Shown: positions 55,656 through 64,000 of the stretch, one piece after another
Layout of the letters: every line of letters begins with the position of its first letter
Numbering within the stretch: the stretch's first letter is position 1
DNA from: Agrococcus sp. Marseille-P2731
Lineage (GTDB): Bacteria; Actinomycetota; Actinomycetes; Actinomycetales; Microbacteriaceae
Direction of reading: 5' to 3'
Assembly: GCF_900117395.1 (NCBI RefSeq)
Contig: NZ_FPEG01000001.1
Span: 1 to 64,000, forward strand
DNA length: 64,000 nucleotides
The notes under the pieces: generated by a model
Database searches by the model: none
The model's input: the letters and a program-made list of their open reading frames with translations, nothing else
What the model was told of the DNA's origin: nothing
Program-made: the position numbers and the translations under genes

Positions 55656-55682
55656 GGTTCGACCGGGCTATCCGGTCGAACC
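55656..55682 (-). terminator. Hairpin between imuB and dnaE2
   Basis: A perfect 11-bp stem (ggttcgaccgg / ccggtcgaacc) with a 5-base loop lies in the imuB-dnaE2 gap. It may be an attenuator or the end of the imuB transcript. Confidence 0.55.
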
Positions 55683-55722
55683 CCCTCCATGCCGGTTGAC
55701 GGTCGCCGGCGTGCTGCGCCCC

Positions 55723-57276
55723 TCACGCATAACGGCCCTCGGCGAGCCAGGCGCCGTCGGCGTGCAGCAGTACCCAGGCCTCGCCCTCGCCGTCGAGCAG
55801 CTGCAGCCGGTGCACGACGTCGCCGAGCTCGCGCCGCCTGATCGGCCACGGCCCCGCCCACGTCACCACCCGCCGCCGCGGCGCGGCGGGCGGCGAGAAG
55901 ACGGCGGGGGATGCCTCGCGCACGTCGAGCGCGCTGGGCTCGACGGCGAGACCGGCGGCATCGACGAGCAGCACCGGCAGCGGCGGGCGGAAGACGACGG
56001 AGGGCCGCGGTGCGGGCAGCGCGCCCGGCCAGGGTCCGACCGGCTGCGGCGGTGCGGCGTCGCCCCACGGGGTGAGCACGCCGCGCTCGGCCAGCAGCCT
56101 GCCGCCGCCGGTCGCCGCGGTGAGCACTGCCTCGCGCCCCAGCATGCTCTGCAGCCGCTCGAGCGCGTGCTTCGTGCGGTCGTCGATGTCGCCGCCGCCC
56201 CACAGCCCCGGCATGTGCTCGGTGTCGGCGTCGAGCCGCTCTGGCAGCGCCTCGACCTCGACGAGCGCCGAGCCGAGGTCGCTCTCGGCGAGCTGCCAGC
56301 GCATCCGGTCGACGATGTCGCTCGCGCGCAGGAAGCCAGGCTGCCGCCAGAGGCGCTCGCTCACCCGCCCCTCCTCGGCGCGCAGCAGGATGCGGATCTC
56401 GCTGCACACGAGCCGCTGCTCGGCCAGCTGCCGCACGAAGCGCTCGACCGGCTCGCGCACCGCGAGCGCCAGCTCTGCCACGCCCTCGATGCCGGGCTCG
56501 AACACGAGCCGCAGCACGCGCTCCTCCCCCAGCCCCGCCTCGTCGACGCGGCGGTCGTCGAGCCCGCGAGCACGGGAGAGGGCGATGAGCCCCGCGGCGC
56601 CGAAGCGATCGCGGATGCTCGCCTCCGGCAGCTGCGCGAAGTCGCCCAGCGTGTGCACGCCGAGCCGGTGCAGCATGCCCGGCAGCTCATCGTCGCCCAG
56701 CACCCCGACGGGCAGCGCGCTCAGGAACTCCTGGCTGCGCCCCTCGGGCACGATCGTGTCTGCGGCCGCGGCGAGCTCGGCGGTGAAGCGATCATCGGCG
56801 ACGCCGAACGCCGCCGTCAGCCCCAGCGCCGCGAGCGCCGAGCGCACCGCCTCGATCGCGCGCGGCTCCGAGCCGTAGAACCTGCTGGCCCCCCGCATCC
56901 GGAACGCCAACGCCCCGTCGCCGATGGGCTGCGCGGCGGGCACGACCGCGAGCACCGCGCGCACGACCTGCTCGAAGGCGAGCGCCTCGCCCACCGGGTC
57001 GGCGGGCGCGAGCGCGAGCATGGGCGAGGCCGACTGCGCGTCGCGCACCCGCATGCCGACCCGCACGCCATCGGCTCGAGCCCCTGCGTCGCAGGCGACG
57101 ACCCGCAGCGCGTGGGTGATCGCGCCCGGCACGCCGGCCTCGCCGCCAGCGGGCAGCGCGCCGGTCTGGCGCGCGACGACGACCGCCCAGTCGGGCACGC
57201 GCAGCACGCCGATGCGGCTGTCGCGCTGCGGGGTGGCGCGCGACTGCGCGCCCCGCTCCATCGTCTGCTCTGCCAT
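55723..57276 (-). CDS. imuB: Y-family polymerase-like mutasome protein ImuB
   Basis: A 517-aa protein from the ATG at 57276. It has the Y-family fold, but the acidic residues needed for catalysis are absent: the first motif reads [16 protein letters not shown] and the second [11 protein letters not shown], with no DMDAFF or SIDE, as is usual for Imu[17 protein letters not shown] and [22 protein letters not shown] are the thumb/helix-hairpin-helix part, and [10 protein letters not shown] a putative clamp-interaction region. ImuB links DnaE2 to the sliding clamp. A perfect LexA box sits 10 bp before the start codon. Confidence 0.92.
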   Translation of the reverse strand: MAEQTMERGAQSRATPQRDSRIGVLRVPDWAVVVARQTGALPAGGEAGVPGAITHALRVVACDAGARADGVRVGMRVRDAQSASPMLALAPADPVGEALAFEQVVRAVLAVVPAAQPIGDGALAFRMRGASRFYGSEPRAIEAVRSALAALGLTAAFGVADDRFTAELAAAADTIVPEGRSQEFLSALPVGVLGDDELPGMLHRLGVHTLGDFAQLPEASIRDRFGAAGLIALSRARGLDDRRVDEAGLGEERVLRLVFEPGIEGVAELALAVREPVERFVRQLAEQRLVCSEIRILLRAEEGRVSERLWRQPGFLRASDIVDRMRWQLAESDLGSALVEVEALPERLDADTEHMPGLWGGGDIDDRTKHALERLQSMLGREAVLTAATGGGRLLAERGVLTPWGDAAPPQPVGPWPGALPAPRPSVVFRPPLPVLLVDAAGLAVEPSALDVREASPAVFSPPAAPRRRVVTWAGPWPIRRRELGDVVHRLQLLDGEGEAWVLLHADGAWLAEGRYA

Positions 57277-57286
57277 GCATCCATGA

Positions 57287-57302
57287 TCGAACACACGTTC
57301 GA
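57287..57302. promoter_or_regulatory. LexA (SOS) box before imuB
   Basis: TCGAACACACGTTCGA is a perfect match to the actinobacterial LexA palindrome TCGAAC-N4-GTTCGA. Confidence 0.9.
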
Positions 57303-57358
57303 ACGCAGTCAAGCGGATGCGGTGTGTCGCGATCAGCCTGCACCGCACGCGGGCATGC

Positions 57359-57396
57359 GGAGGTGCGGGACGCTGTCGTACGCGCCCCGCACCTCC
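57359..57396 (-). terminator. Terminator after the LPQTG surface-protein gene
   Basis: An 11-bp perfect stem (ggaggtgcggg / cccgcacctcc) lies just beyond the minus-strand stop codon at 57404. It separates this gene from imuB. Confidence 0.8.
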
Positions 57397-57403
57397 CTGC
57401 ACA

Positions 57404-59800
57404 TCACTGCATGCTGCGGACGCGACGTGCGCCCAGCATCAGCAGTGCACCGAGCGCCAGCAGACCGAGCGCCATCAGCAGGGCTGCGGAGTGCTCCGCG
57501 CCCGTCTGCGGCAGCATCGCCGCCGAGCCGCCCGCGGCCGACGGGTTCGCCCCGTCGTCCGCCGGGCGGTCGATCACCGGGAGGTCGGCCTTGCCGTCGT
57601 CGCCCGGAGTGCTGGGCTCACCGGGCATGTTCGGCTCGCCAGGGGTGCCCGGCTGGCCGGGGGTTCCCGGCTCACCCGGGGTGCCCGGCGTACCCGGCTC
57701 ACCCGGCGTACCAGGCTCACCCGGGGTACCCGGCTCACCCGGCGTACCAGGCTTACCCGGGGTACCCGGGGTACCCGGGGTACCCGGGGTACCCGGGGTA
57801 CCCGGGGTACCCGGGGTACCCGGGTCACCCGGCGTACCAGGCTCACCAGGCGTACCAGGCTCACCCGGGGTACCAGGCTCACCCGGGGTACCCGGCTCAC
57901 CCGGGGTACCCGGCTCACCCGGGGTACCCGGCTCACCTGGGGTTCCCGGGCCCGTCACCGCGCTGCAGTCGCTCGACGACGCATCGCCGATGAGGCCGAT
58001 CGCGTTGCAGGAGACGTTCACCGGCACCGAGACGCCGATGCTGCCGAGCAGGCCCGAGAGCAGCCCGTCGTCACCGGAGGTCGAGCCGTTGCCCGACCCA
58101 GTGGTCGCGGAGGAGTCGACCGTGGACCCCTCGCTCGTCGCGTCGCCCAGCACGGCGATCGCGTTGCCACCGACAGCCACGGGAACCGCGGCCTCGATGA
58201 CGGTCTGCAGACCGCCCAGCAGGCTGTCGTCACCGGAGGTCGACGGAGCATCCGACGAGCCGGAGCCCGTCGTCGCGCCAGCGTCCGAACCGGTGCTCGT
58301 CGCGTCACCGACGACGCCGACAGCGTTGCCGCCAGCGACGATCGGCGCCACGACATCAGCGACCACCTGCGTGCCACCCAGCAGGCTGTCATCACCGGAG
58401 GTCGACGGAGCATCCGACGAACCGGAGCCCGTCATCGCGCCAGCGTCCGAACCGGTGCTCGTCGCGTCACCGACGACGCCGACAGCGTTGCCGCCAGCGA
58501 CGATCGGCGCAACCACATCAGCGACCACCTGCGAACCACCCAGCAGGCTGTCATCACCCGAGGTCGACTCGGCAGCATCCGACGAACCGGAGCCCGTCAT
58601 CGCCCCAGCGTCCGAACCGGTGCTCGTCGCGTCACCGACGACGCCGACAGCGTTGCCACCAACGACGATGGGCGCCACGACATCAGCGACCACCTGCGTG
58701 CCACCCAGCAGGCTGTCGTCACCGGAGGTCGACGGAGCATCCGACGAACCGGAGCCCGTCATCGCCCCAGCGTCCGAACCGGTGCTCGTCGCGTCACCGA
58801 CGACGCCGACAGCGTTGCCGCCAGCGACGATGGGCGCCACGACATCAGCCACCACCTGCGTGCCACCCAGCAGGCTGCCGTCACCGGAGGTCGACTCGGC
58901 AGCATCCGACGAACCGGAGCCCGTCATCGCCCCAGCGTCCGAACCGGTGCTCGTCGCGTCACCGACGACGCCGACAGCGTTGCCGCCAGCGACGATGGGC
59001 GCCACGACATCAGCCACCACCTGCGAACCACCCAGCAGGCTGTCGTCTCCCGAGGTCACCGGCGCATCCGACGAACCGGAGCCCGTCATCGCCTCAGCCG
59101 ACGAGCCCTCGCTGTGCGCGTCACCGCCCACACCGACAGCATTGCCGCCCGTGATCACGGGCGCTGCGACGTCGTAGACCTCCTGCGTGCCGCTGCCGAC
59201 ACCGTCGTCACCCGAGGTGGCAGCAGGAGCGCTCGCTCCTGCATCCCCGGTCGACGCGGTGCTGCTCGAGTCGGTGCTCGTCGCATCGCCCAGCACCGCG
59301 ACCGCGTTGCCCGAGATGTTCACCGGCACCGAGACGTCGCCGAGCAGCTGGGTGCCGCTCAGCACGCTGTCATCACCGGACGTCGATGCCGCCGCGGCGT
59401 CGCCGCCGCCTGAGCTCGTCGTCGCGGTCGAGCCCTCGCTCGTCGCGTCGCCGAGCACGCCGACCGCATTGCCTGCGATCGTCACCGGCAGGTCGACGTC
59501 CACGAGCGCCGTCGTGCCCGAGAGCACGCCGCCGATCCCGGAGGTCGAGACGCCGGCCGACGGCGCTTCCGCCGACGAGTCCGACGTCGTGTGCGCATCC
59601 GTCGACTCGGCATCGCCGAGCAGACCGAGGGATGTGCCGCTGATCGTCACCGGCAGCGAGACATCCACCACCGCCTGGTTCCCTGCACCGAGGCCGTCTG
59701 CGCCCTCGGTCTCTGTCGCACTGGCGATGCCAGTGCCTGCGGCCCACAGGCCGCCCGCGACCGCTGCTGTGCACAGCGCTCGCCACATGAGCTTGTTCAT
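57404..59800 (-). CDS. Sortase-anchored surface protein with chaplin-like repeats and a collagen-like stalk
   Basis: A 798-aa secreted protein. Signal peptide to about residue 28 (ASA|TE). Residues about 35-600 are eleven repeats of about 54-60 residues around [17 protein letters not shown], resembling chaplin cores ([21 protein letters not shown] in the last copy, with two Cys). The middle five are nearly identical. Residues about 617-733 are a collagen-like GTPGEPG stretch, followed by a linker and an LPQTG sorting signal (763-767), a hydrophobic span and ARRVRSMQ. Sortase would fix it to peptidoglycan. Surface adhesion or hydrophobicity is inferred. The antisense reading lacks these signals. 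Confidence 0.9.
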   Translation of the reverse strand: MNKLMWRALCTAAVAGGLWAAGTGIASATETEGADGLGAGNQAVVDVSLPVTISGTSLGLLGDAESTDAHTTSDSSAEAPSAGVSTSGIGGVLSGTTALVDVDLPVTIAGNAVGVLGDATSEGSTATTSSGGGDAAAASTSGDDSVLSGTQLLGDVSVPVNISGNAVAVLGDATSTDSSSTASTGDAGASAPAATSGDDGVGSGTQEVYDVAAPVITGGNAVGVGGDAHSEGSSAEAMTGSGSSDAPVTSGDDSLLGGSQVVADVVAPIVAGGNAVGVVGDATSTGSDAGAMTGSGSSDAAESTSGDGSLLGGTQVVADVVAPIVAGGNAVGVVGDATSTGSDAGAMTGSGSSDAPSTSGDDSLLGGTQVVADVVAPIVVGGNAVGVVGDATSTGSDAGAMTGSGSSDAAESTSGDDSLLGGSQVVADVVAPIVAGGNAVGVVGDATSTGSDAGAMTGSGSSDAPSTSGDDSLLGGTQVVADVVAPIVAGGNAVGVVGDATSTGSDAGATTGSGSSDAPSTSGDDSLLGGLQTVIEAAVPVAVGGNAIAVLGDATSEGSTVDSSATTGSGNGSTSGDDGLLSGLLGSIGVSVPVNVSCNAIGLIGDASSSDCSAVTGPGTPGEPGTPGEPGTPGEPGTPGEPGTPGEPGTPGEPGTPGDPGTPGTPGTPGTPGTPGTPGTPGKPGTPGEPGTPGEPGTPGEPGTPGTPGEPGTPGQPGTPGEPNMPGEPSTPGDDGKADLPVIDRPADDGANPSAAGGSAAMLPQTGAEHSAALLMALGLLALGALLMLGARRVRSMQ
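57761..57820. repeat. 9-bp in-frame tandem repeat (ggggtaccc) in the collagen-like region
   Basis: Seven GGTACC sites follow each other with an exact 9-bp period. Each unit codes for one Gly-Thr-Pro triplet, so gain or loss of units keeps the reading frame. Confidence 0.9.
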
Positions 59801-59883
59801 TGCTCTGCCTTTCCTGATTGGAGTGATCCGCCATCCCGCTCCGGGACGGCTGTGCATGCCGCGCGAGCGCGGCAGGGGATCGC

Positions 59884-61185
59884 TCAATCAGGACTTGCGG
59901 TGTGCTCCTCGACGATCGAGGCGGGGGCGCGATCGTTCGCGATCGCGCCAGCCTGCCCGCCCGAGAGCTCGGGCAGCAGGTGGTCATGGGTGTCCGCCAC
60001 AGCGGCGGCGGCTCCGGCGGCAGCGCCGCTCGCGCCAGCCGGCGCAGCCGGCGCGACCGCGGGAGCAGCGGGCGCCTCGATCGGCACGGCGCGCTCGCCG
60101 ACCGTGGGCAGCGCTCCAGGCTGCGGAGCCTCGACCGTCGTGACGGCGGCAGGCATCGGCGCGAAGGTGAGTGCCGCCATCACGCGGAGCGCGAGGGTGT
60201 CGGCAGCGTCGGGGGCGTCGGATGCGTCCACGGCGCTCGCGTCGTCGGCCTGCGTCGTCGGGGCGGGAGCCGGGGTCTGGAGGATCGGCGCTGCGGGTGC
60301 CGGCGTAGCGGGGATCGGCTGCGGCGACGGGCTCGGGACTGCGGGGGTCGGGACTGCGGGGCTCGGGCTCGAGGGGACCGGCACCACAGGGTTCGGAGCT
60401 GCGGGGCTCGGGTTCGGCGTGACTGCCTCGACCACGTCCACGACCGGGTCGAGCACCGGGTCCAGCGCCTCTTCGACGACGTCGACGACGGGCTCGGTCA
60501 CCGGCTCCAGCGTCTCCTCGACGGCGTCGACGACCGGCTCGGTCACCTCAGTGACCAGATCGCCGACGGGCTGCGTCACCTCGGTCACCAGATCGCCGAC
60601 CGGCTGCGTCACCTCGGTCACCAGATCGCCGACCGGCTGCGTCACCTCGGTCACCAGATCGCCGACCGGCTGCGTCACCTCGGAGACCAGATCGCCCACC
60701 GGCGCCGTCACCTCGGAGACGACATCGCCCACCGGCACCGTCACCTCGGAGACCAGGTCGCCAACAGGCGCCGTCACCGCAGAGACCAGATCGCCGGCCG
60801 GCTGCGTGACCTCGGTGACCGGCTCCGCCACCGCTGCGACCACGTCGCCGACGGGCGCTGCCATGTCGCCGACGAGATCTCCCGCAGGCTCCGCGACCTC
60901 TTCGACGAGGTCGCCGACCGGCTCCGCCACTCCGCCGACCAGCTCGCCGACGGGCTCCGTGACCTCTCCGGCCAGGTCGCCGACCGGCTCCGTCACACCA
61001 CCGACCAGGTCGCCGAGGTCCTGCACGAGCCCTGTGGTGGATCCGCCGACCGCCTCATCACCGGCCGCATGCGCAGGCATCCCGCCTGCGAAGAGGAACA
61101 GCGCCGCGGCTCCGATCGTCGCGGTGCCGCTCGCGAGCGCGAGGCGCAGCAGGCGGGGCTGCCTGCGCGGTGCGCTCGCGTCCAT
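59884..61185 (-). CDS. Secreted 11-residue-repeat (PVGDLVxEVTx) protein
   Basis: A 433-aa protein with a signal peptide ending AHA|AG at residue 40. Residues about 53-256 are a chain of 11-residue units PVGDLVTEVTQ, with hydrophobic positions in a regular order, a form seen in helical or beta-helix surface fibres. Residues about 257-320 are Pro/Ser/Ala-rich, and the rest is Ala/Pro-rich without a sorting signal or membrane span, so it is probably released or bound by other means. A good GGAGGACC ribosome site is present. I do not recognise a described family. Confidence 0.8.
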   Translation of the reverse strand: MDASAPRRQPRLLRLALASGTATIGAAALFLFAGGMPAHAAGDEAVGGSTTGLVQDLGDLVGGVTEPVGDLAGEVTEPVGELVGGVAEPVGDLVEEVAEPAGDLVGDMAAPVGDVVAAVAEPVTEVTQPAGDLVSAVTAPVGDLVSEVTVPVGDVVSEVTAPVGDLVSEVTQPVGDLVTEVTQPVGDLVTEVTQPVGDLVTEVTQPVGDLVTEVTEPVVDAVEETLEPVTEPVVDVVEEALDPVLDPVVDVVEAVTPNPSPAAPNPVVPVPSSPSPAVPTPAVPSPSPQPIPATPAPAAPILQTPAPAPTTQADDASAVDASDAPDAADTLALRVMAALTFAPMPAAVTTVEAPQPGALPTVGERAVPIEAPAAPAVAPAAPAGASGAAAGAAAAVADTHDHLLPELSGGQAGAIANDRAPASIVEEHTASPD

Positions 61186-61317
61186 TGCGGTCCTCCGAAG
61201 TCATGCCTTCTCGGGTGTTCTCTGGTCACGCTAGGCCGCTGGCATGGGAGAAGCGAGGAATCTCAGAGCATTCACAGCAATTCTGCTCGCCTCCCAGTTC
61301 TGCGGAGTGTGAAAGAT

Positions 61318-62007
61318 TCACGCGGCCGATCTGCGCGCTTCCACCGCCCGCATCCCCGGCCCACCCGTCCTGTCGATGGGGATCCTCGCGAAGCTCGGAG
61401 CCCCGCCGGTCGCCACCTCGACGACGAGGCCGCCGGCAGCGATCCGCCCGTCGCCGTCGGCGAGCCCCTGCCACTCGGCGCGCACGCTGCGCACCACGGT
61501 CGCTGCCCCATGCCACGGCCCCGCGATGAGCAGCGTCGACGAGGCCTGCCGCAACCGCGCGGCGAGCCGAGCAGCATCCGTCGGCGTCACCCTGCCGGGC
61601 GAGGCGGCGAGCACCACCGGCATCGCCTCGGCCAGGCTCGCCACCACATCGAGCCACGAGCGGCCCGGATGCGGCACGAGCGCCACGCGGTCGATGGGCA
61701 CCCCGAGGTCGCGGGCCGCCTCGATGCCGAGATCGGGGAGTCCGACGATCGCGCCCCAGGCACCTGCCGGCATCACCGCCCCCAGGCACGCGAGCGCGAG
61801 CCCTCGCGACTCGATGCTGTGCACGGCACCCGCACGCAGGCGCCGCACCACCTCGTCCAGGCCCTCCAGCATCGACTCGTCGGGCACCGGCGCCTGCTGC
61901 GTGGTGGCCTGCTGCATGCCGCGGAGCCGCGCGCGCAGCGCTTCGACCGTCGCCGTGCGGTCGTCTCCCGTGCGGCGCTCGAGTCGTGCTGGAACCCGTG
62001 TGCTCAC
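61318..62007 (-). CDS. imuA: Mutasome accessory protein ImuA (actinobacterial ImuA')
   Basis: A 229-aa protein of the ImuA' type, related in shape to RecA-like/SulA-like proteins but without an intact Walker A (GAVMPAGAWGAIVGLPDLG replaces it). Conserved pieces are GAVHSIESRGLALACLGAVMPAGAWGAIVGLP and the Arg-rich end. With ImuB and DnaE2 it forms the mutagenic translesion complex. GTG at 62007 is used, 9 bp after a perfect LexA box. Usually next to imuB; here it is separated by 3.9 kb of surface-protein genes. Confidence 0.85.
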   Translation of the reverse strand: MSTRVPARLERRTGDDRTATVEALRARLRGMQQATTQQAPVPDESMLEGLDEVVRRLRAGAVHSIESRGLALACLGAVMPAGAWGAIVGLPDLGIEAARDLGVPIDRVALVPHPGRSWLDVVASLAEAMPVVLAASPGRVTPTDAARLAARLRQASSTLLIAGPWHGAATVVRSVRAEWQGLADGDGRIAAGGLVVEVATGGAPSFARIPIDRTGGPGMRAVEARRSAA

Positions 62008-62016
62008 ACTCCATGA

Positions 62017-62032
62017 TCGAACGTGTGTTCGA
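62017..62032. promoter_or_regulatory. LexA (SOS) box before imuA
   Basis: TCGAACGTGTGTTCGA is a perfect TCGAAC-N4-GTTCGA palindrome. It and the imuB box are the only two that I noticed in the window. Confidence 0.9.
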
Positions 62033-62103
62033 TCGCTGTCAATCGCGCGCGGCGTGTCGCCACGGCCTCGCCGACGGCCTCCGCCGGCCGCAGCGCGCGC
62101 GCA

Positions 62104-62880
62104 TCAGCGCGCTCGCAGCGCCTCGCTCGCAGCAGCCGCCTCGCGGTAGTAGTCCTGCATCCGCAGCCCGCCGGCCGCCGCCTCGTCGACGATCACGGTC
62201 GCCCGCCGATGCAGCTGCAGCACCGATCCCGGCCACATCGCCGACAGCGACCCCTCCACCATCTGCGCCACCGCCTCCGCCTTCCGCTCCCCCGTCGCGA
62301 CCAGCAGCACGCGGTCGGCATCCAGGATGGTGCCGAGCCCCTGCGTGATGCAGTGCGTCGGCACGTCGTCGGCGCTCGCGAAGAAGCGCGCGTTGTCCGC
62401 CCGCGTGCGCACCGACAGCGACTTCACCCGCGTTCGTGAGCTGAGTGACGAGGTCGGCTCGTTGAACCCGATGTGCCCGTTCGCCCCGATGCCGAGCAGC
62501 TGCAGGTCGATGCCGCTGATCGCGATCCGCCGCTCGTAGCGCGCGCACTCCGCCGCGAGGTCGGCGGCGTCGCCCTTGGGCACGTGCACTCGCGCGGGAT
62601 CGAGGCCGAGCGGCGCCGTCACCTCCCTCGCGATCACCTCGCGGTACGACTCCGGGTGCCGCCTGGCCAGCCCGACGTACTCGTCGAGCGCGAACGCCGA
62701 CACGCGCGAGAGATCGAGGCCCGCCTCCCTCCTGGCGGCGAGCGCGCGGTAGGTCGCGAGGTGGCTCGAGCCGGTCGCGACGCCCAGCACCGCATCGGGC
62801 ATGGCCTCCACGACCTCGGCGACCCGCGCGGCGGCGAGATCGCCGGCAGCTGCGGCGTCCGCGACGATCACGACCTCCAT
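62104..62880 (-). CDS. nagB: Glucosamine-6-phosphate deaminase
   Basis: A 258-aa protein: VLGVATGSSHLATYRAL binds phosphate, FALDEYVGL carries the catalytic Asp/Glu, and LLGIGANGHIGFNEPTSS holds the second Asp/His region. It converts GlcN-6-P to fructose-6-P and ammonia. Its start lies 13 bp inside the end of the ROK kinase gene, so the two are translationally coupled. Slightly short versus E. coli, with no allosteric C-terminal helix. Confidence 0.95.
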   Translation of the reverse strand: MEVVIVADAAAAGDLAAARVAEVVEAMPDAVLGVATGSSHLATYRALAARREAGLDLSRVSAFALDEYVGLARRHPESYREVIAREVTAPLGLDPARVHVPKGDAADLAAECARYERRIAISGIDLQLLGIGANGHIGFNEPTSSLSSRTRVKSLSVRTRADNARFFASADDVPTHCITQGLGTILDADRVLLVATGERKAEAVAQMVEGSLSAMWPGSVLQLHRRATVIVDEAAAGGLRMQDYYREAAAASEALRAR

Positions 62881-63770
62881 GCGGCGCTCCCCATGATGGC
62901 GGCGCCCACAGCACCCGGCTGCGCACCGGGTGGCAGCAGGCGGATGCGCGCGGGCACGTCGAGCGCGCCCAGCAGCGGCGAGTCCTCGGCCCAGGCGGCG
63001 ATCCGCCCCTGCACCCCGTCGAGCAGCGGGGCGCCGAGCCCGCTGATCCCGCCGCCGATCAGCACGGCGTCGACGCCGGTCGTGAGCACGAGGCTGCGCA
63101 CCGCGTGCGCGATCCCGTCGATGAACGCCCGCCACTCGCGCTCGCCCCGCTCCTGGCCGCGCTCGGCGGCGGCCAGCATGGCGGCGGCGGGGATATCGCC
63201 CGCCCAGCGCTGTGCGAGCGACCAGCCGGAGGCGAGCGTCTCGAGGCAGCCGAGCTGCCCGCAGCGGCATCGGCTGCTCGCACCCGGCACGGGGATGTGA
63301 CCGATCTCGCCCGCCATGCCGCTCGCGCCGCGCAGCACGCGGTCGCCGAAGGCCAGCCCTGCGGCGATGCCGGTGCCGAGCCCGACGTAGGCGATCACCG
63401 CAGCGGGCTCTGCCATCAGGTGCCGGGCGCCGAGCACCGCGGCGCGCACGTCGTTGTCGACCGTGACCGCGACGCCGAGGCCCTCGCTCACCGCGCTGCC
63501 GATGTCGAGTGCCTCGATGCCGAGGTTGACGGCGCCGCGCACGAGCGTGCGGTCGTCGCCGACGATGCCGGGCACCCCGAGACCTGCGCCTTCGAGCGCC
63601 GAGCGCTCGACGCCGGCGACCGCGAGCGCCTCGCGCGCCGCCGCGACCGCAGAGGCCACGACGCCGTCGCCGCGACGCGTCGCCACCTGGTGCGAGCCGA
63701 GCACGCGCCCATGCTCGAGCACGACGGCGACCGTCGTGGTGCCGCCGATGTCGATGCCGAGCGCGCTCAT
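62868..63770 (-). CDS. ROK-family sugar kinase (probably GlcNAc kinase)
   Basis: A 300-aa protein: LGIDIGGTTTVAVVLEHG is the ATP phosphate loop, VDNDVRAAVLGARH the substrate region with catalytic Asp, and GEIGHIPV plus CRCGQLGCLETLAS the ROK zinc motif (CxCGxxGCxE). The neighbours NagB and the GH3 enzyme suggest N-acetylglucosamine or a related amino sugar as substrate. It overlaps both neighbours (ATGA with the upstream gene, 13 bp with nagB). Confidence 0.9.
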   Translation of the reverse strand: MSALGIDIGGTTTVAVVLEHGRVLGSHQVATRRGDGVVASAVAAAREALAVAGVERSALEGAGLGVPGIVGDDRTLVRGAVNLGIEALDIGSAVSEGLGVAVTVDNDVRAAVLGARHLMAEPAAVIAYVGLGTGIAAGLAFGDRVLRGASGMAGEIGHIPVPGASSRCRCGQLGCLETLASGWSLAQRWAGDIPAAAMLAAAERGQERGEREWRAFIDGIAHAVRSLVLTTGVDAVLIGGGISGLGAPLLDGVQGRIAAWAEDSPLLGALDVPARIRLLPPGAQPGAVGAAIMGSAAWRS

Positions 63771-64000
63771 CGCGCGAGCATCTCGCGCAGCGCGAGCCCG
63801 CAGGCGCGCGAGGCGCCGAAGGTCGCGACGTCGGCGAGGCGGCCGGCAGACCACCCCGCGTCGACGACGAGCAGGTCGTGCCGCTCGCGCAGCGCCGCGA
63901 TGCTCGCGGCTGACTCCGGCCCGCGCTCGAGATCCTTGCCGAGCACGATGACGGGCCCTGCTTGCAGCTGCGGCACGGCGCCCGGCTCGACGACGACCGA
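63767..64000 (-). CDS. C-terminal end of a GH3-like beta-N-acetylglucosaminidase (partial)
   Basis: About 77 residues run off the right edge. GPVIVLGKDLERGPESAASI and LLVVDAGWSAGRLADVATFGASRACGLALREML look like the end of actinobacterial GH3 NagZ-type enzymes (usually VVDMGWPS...YADVATFGASR), which release GlcNAc from wall fragments. It is the first visible gene of the kinase-nagB operon. The true start is outside the window. Confidence 0.7.
   Translation of the reverse strand, partial: SVVVEPGAVPQLQAGPVIVLGKDLERGPESAASIAALRERHDLLVVDAGWSAGRLADVATFGASRACGLALREMLAR

Noticed and set aside
57324-59177. Plus-strand frame with Gly-Ser-Pro collagen-like repeats, antisense to the LPQTG gene
   Set aside because: The palindromic 9-bp units give collagen-like triplets on both strands, but only the minus strand has a signal peptide, an LPQTG sorting signal, a ribosome site and a terminator.
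57404-61185. The two repetitive surface genes as a prophage or genomic island with its own mobility genes
   Set aside because: No integrase, transposase or attachment repeats were found at the borders; the insertion hypothesis rests only on the split imu genes.

Overview
The window is 64 kb of very GC-rich chromosomal DNA from an actinobacterium. The sequence features point to Microbacteriaceae (an Agrococcus-like organism is my inference): a fused ispDF gene, CarD, the senX3-regX3/phoU/gpmA cluster, mycothiol synthase next to a GlnR-type regulator, a MutT1-type Nudix/phosphatase next to ppk, actinobacterial LexA boxes and a ZTP riboswitch in front of glyA-folD. Most of it is ordinary core chromosome. 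No phage, plasmid or insertion-sequence genes are visible. Accessory character is concentrated in several families of short intergenic repeats and in a surface-protein island at 57.4-61.2 kb.

Layout: 0-6.7 kb holds a broken permease fragment at the left edge, ispDF, carD, two small membrane/lipoprotein genes, the phosphate two-component system (regX3, senX3), divergent phoU, and gpmA. 6.7-15.6 kb holds a methyltransferase, a repeat-rich stretch with a GIY-YIG nuclease gene, a ygfZ/nitrobindin/40-aa membrane-protein operon, glnR-mshD, and ppk-mutT1. 15.7-23.4 kb holds an acetyltransferase, the pstSCAB phosphate transporter, tRNA-Lys, and several small genes. 23.5-31.2 kb holds rtcB, aldose 1-epimerase, an NmrA-like protein, a UAA-anticodon tRNA, and a siderophore-iron ABC operon with an iron box. 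31.4-34.8 kb holds a sugar ABC binding protein convergent with its two permeases. 35-42.5 kb holds carbonic anhydrase, SRPBCC, glyA-folD under a ZTP riboswitch, and the giant putA divergent from a LysR regulator. 43-52 kb holds AI-2E and MFS transporters, a DivIVA-domain protein, purU, a secreted nuclease with cell-wall-binding repeats, nagA and a GNAT protein. 52-64 kb holds the mutagenesis genes dnaE2, imuB and imuA, split by two large repetitive secreted-protein genes, and then nagB, a ROK sugar kinase and the end of a GH3 glycosidase.

Functional threads: (1) Phosphate: SenX3-RegX3, PhoU, PstSCAB and Ppk are all here, and 11-bp direct-repeat PHO boxes precede pstS and ppk. (2) One-carbon/purine: GlyA, FolD and PurU. 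(3) SOS mutagenesis: imuA and imuB each carry a perfect LexA palindrome. (4) Amino-sugar recycling: GH3, ROK kinase and NagB in one operon, with NagA 11 kb away. (5) Surface: a sortase-anchored, chaplin-like, collagen-like protein and a secreted 11-residue-repeat protein lie inside the mutasome locus. This pair is the least described part of the window.
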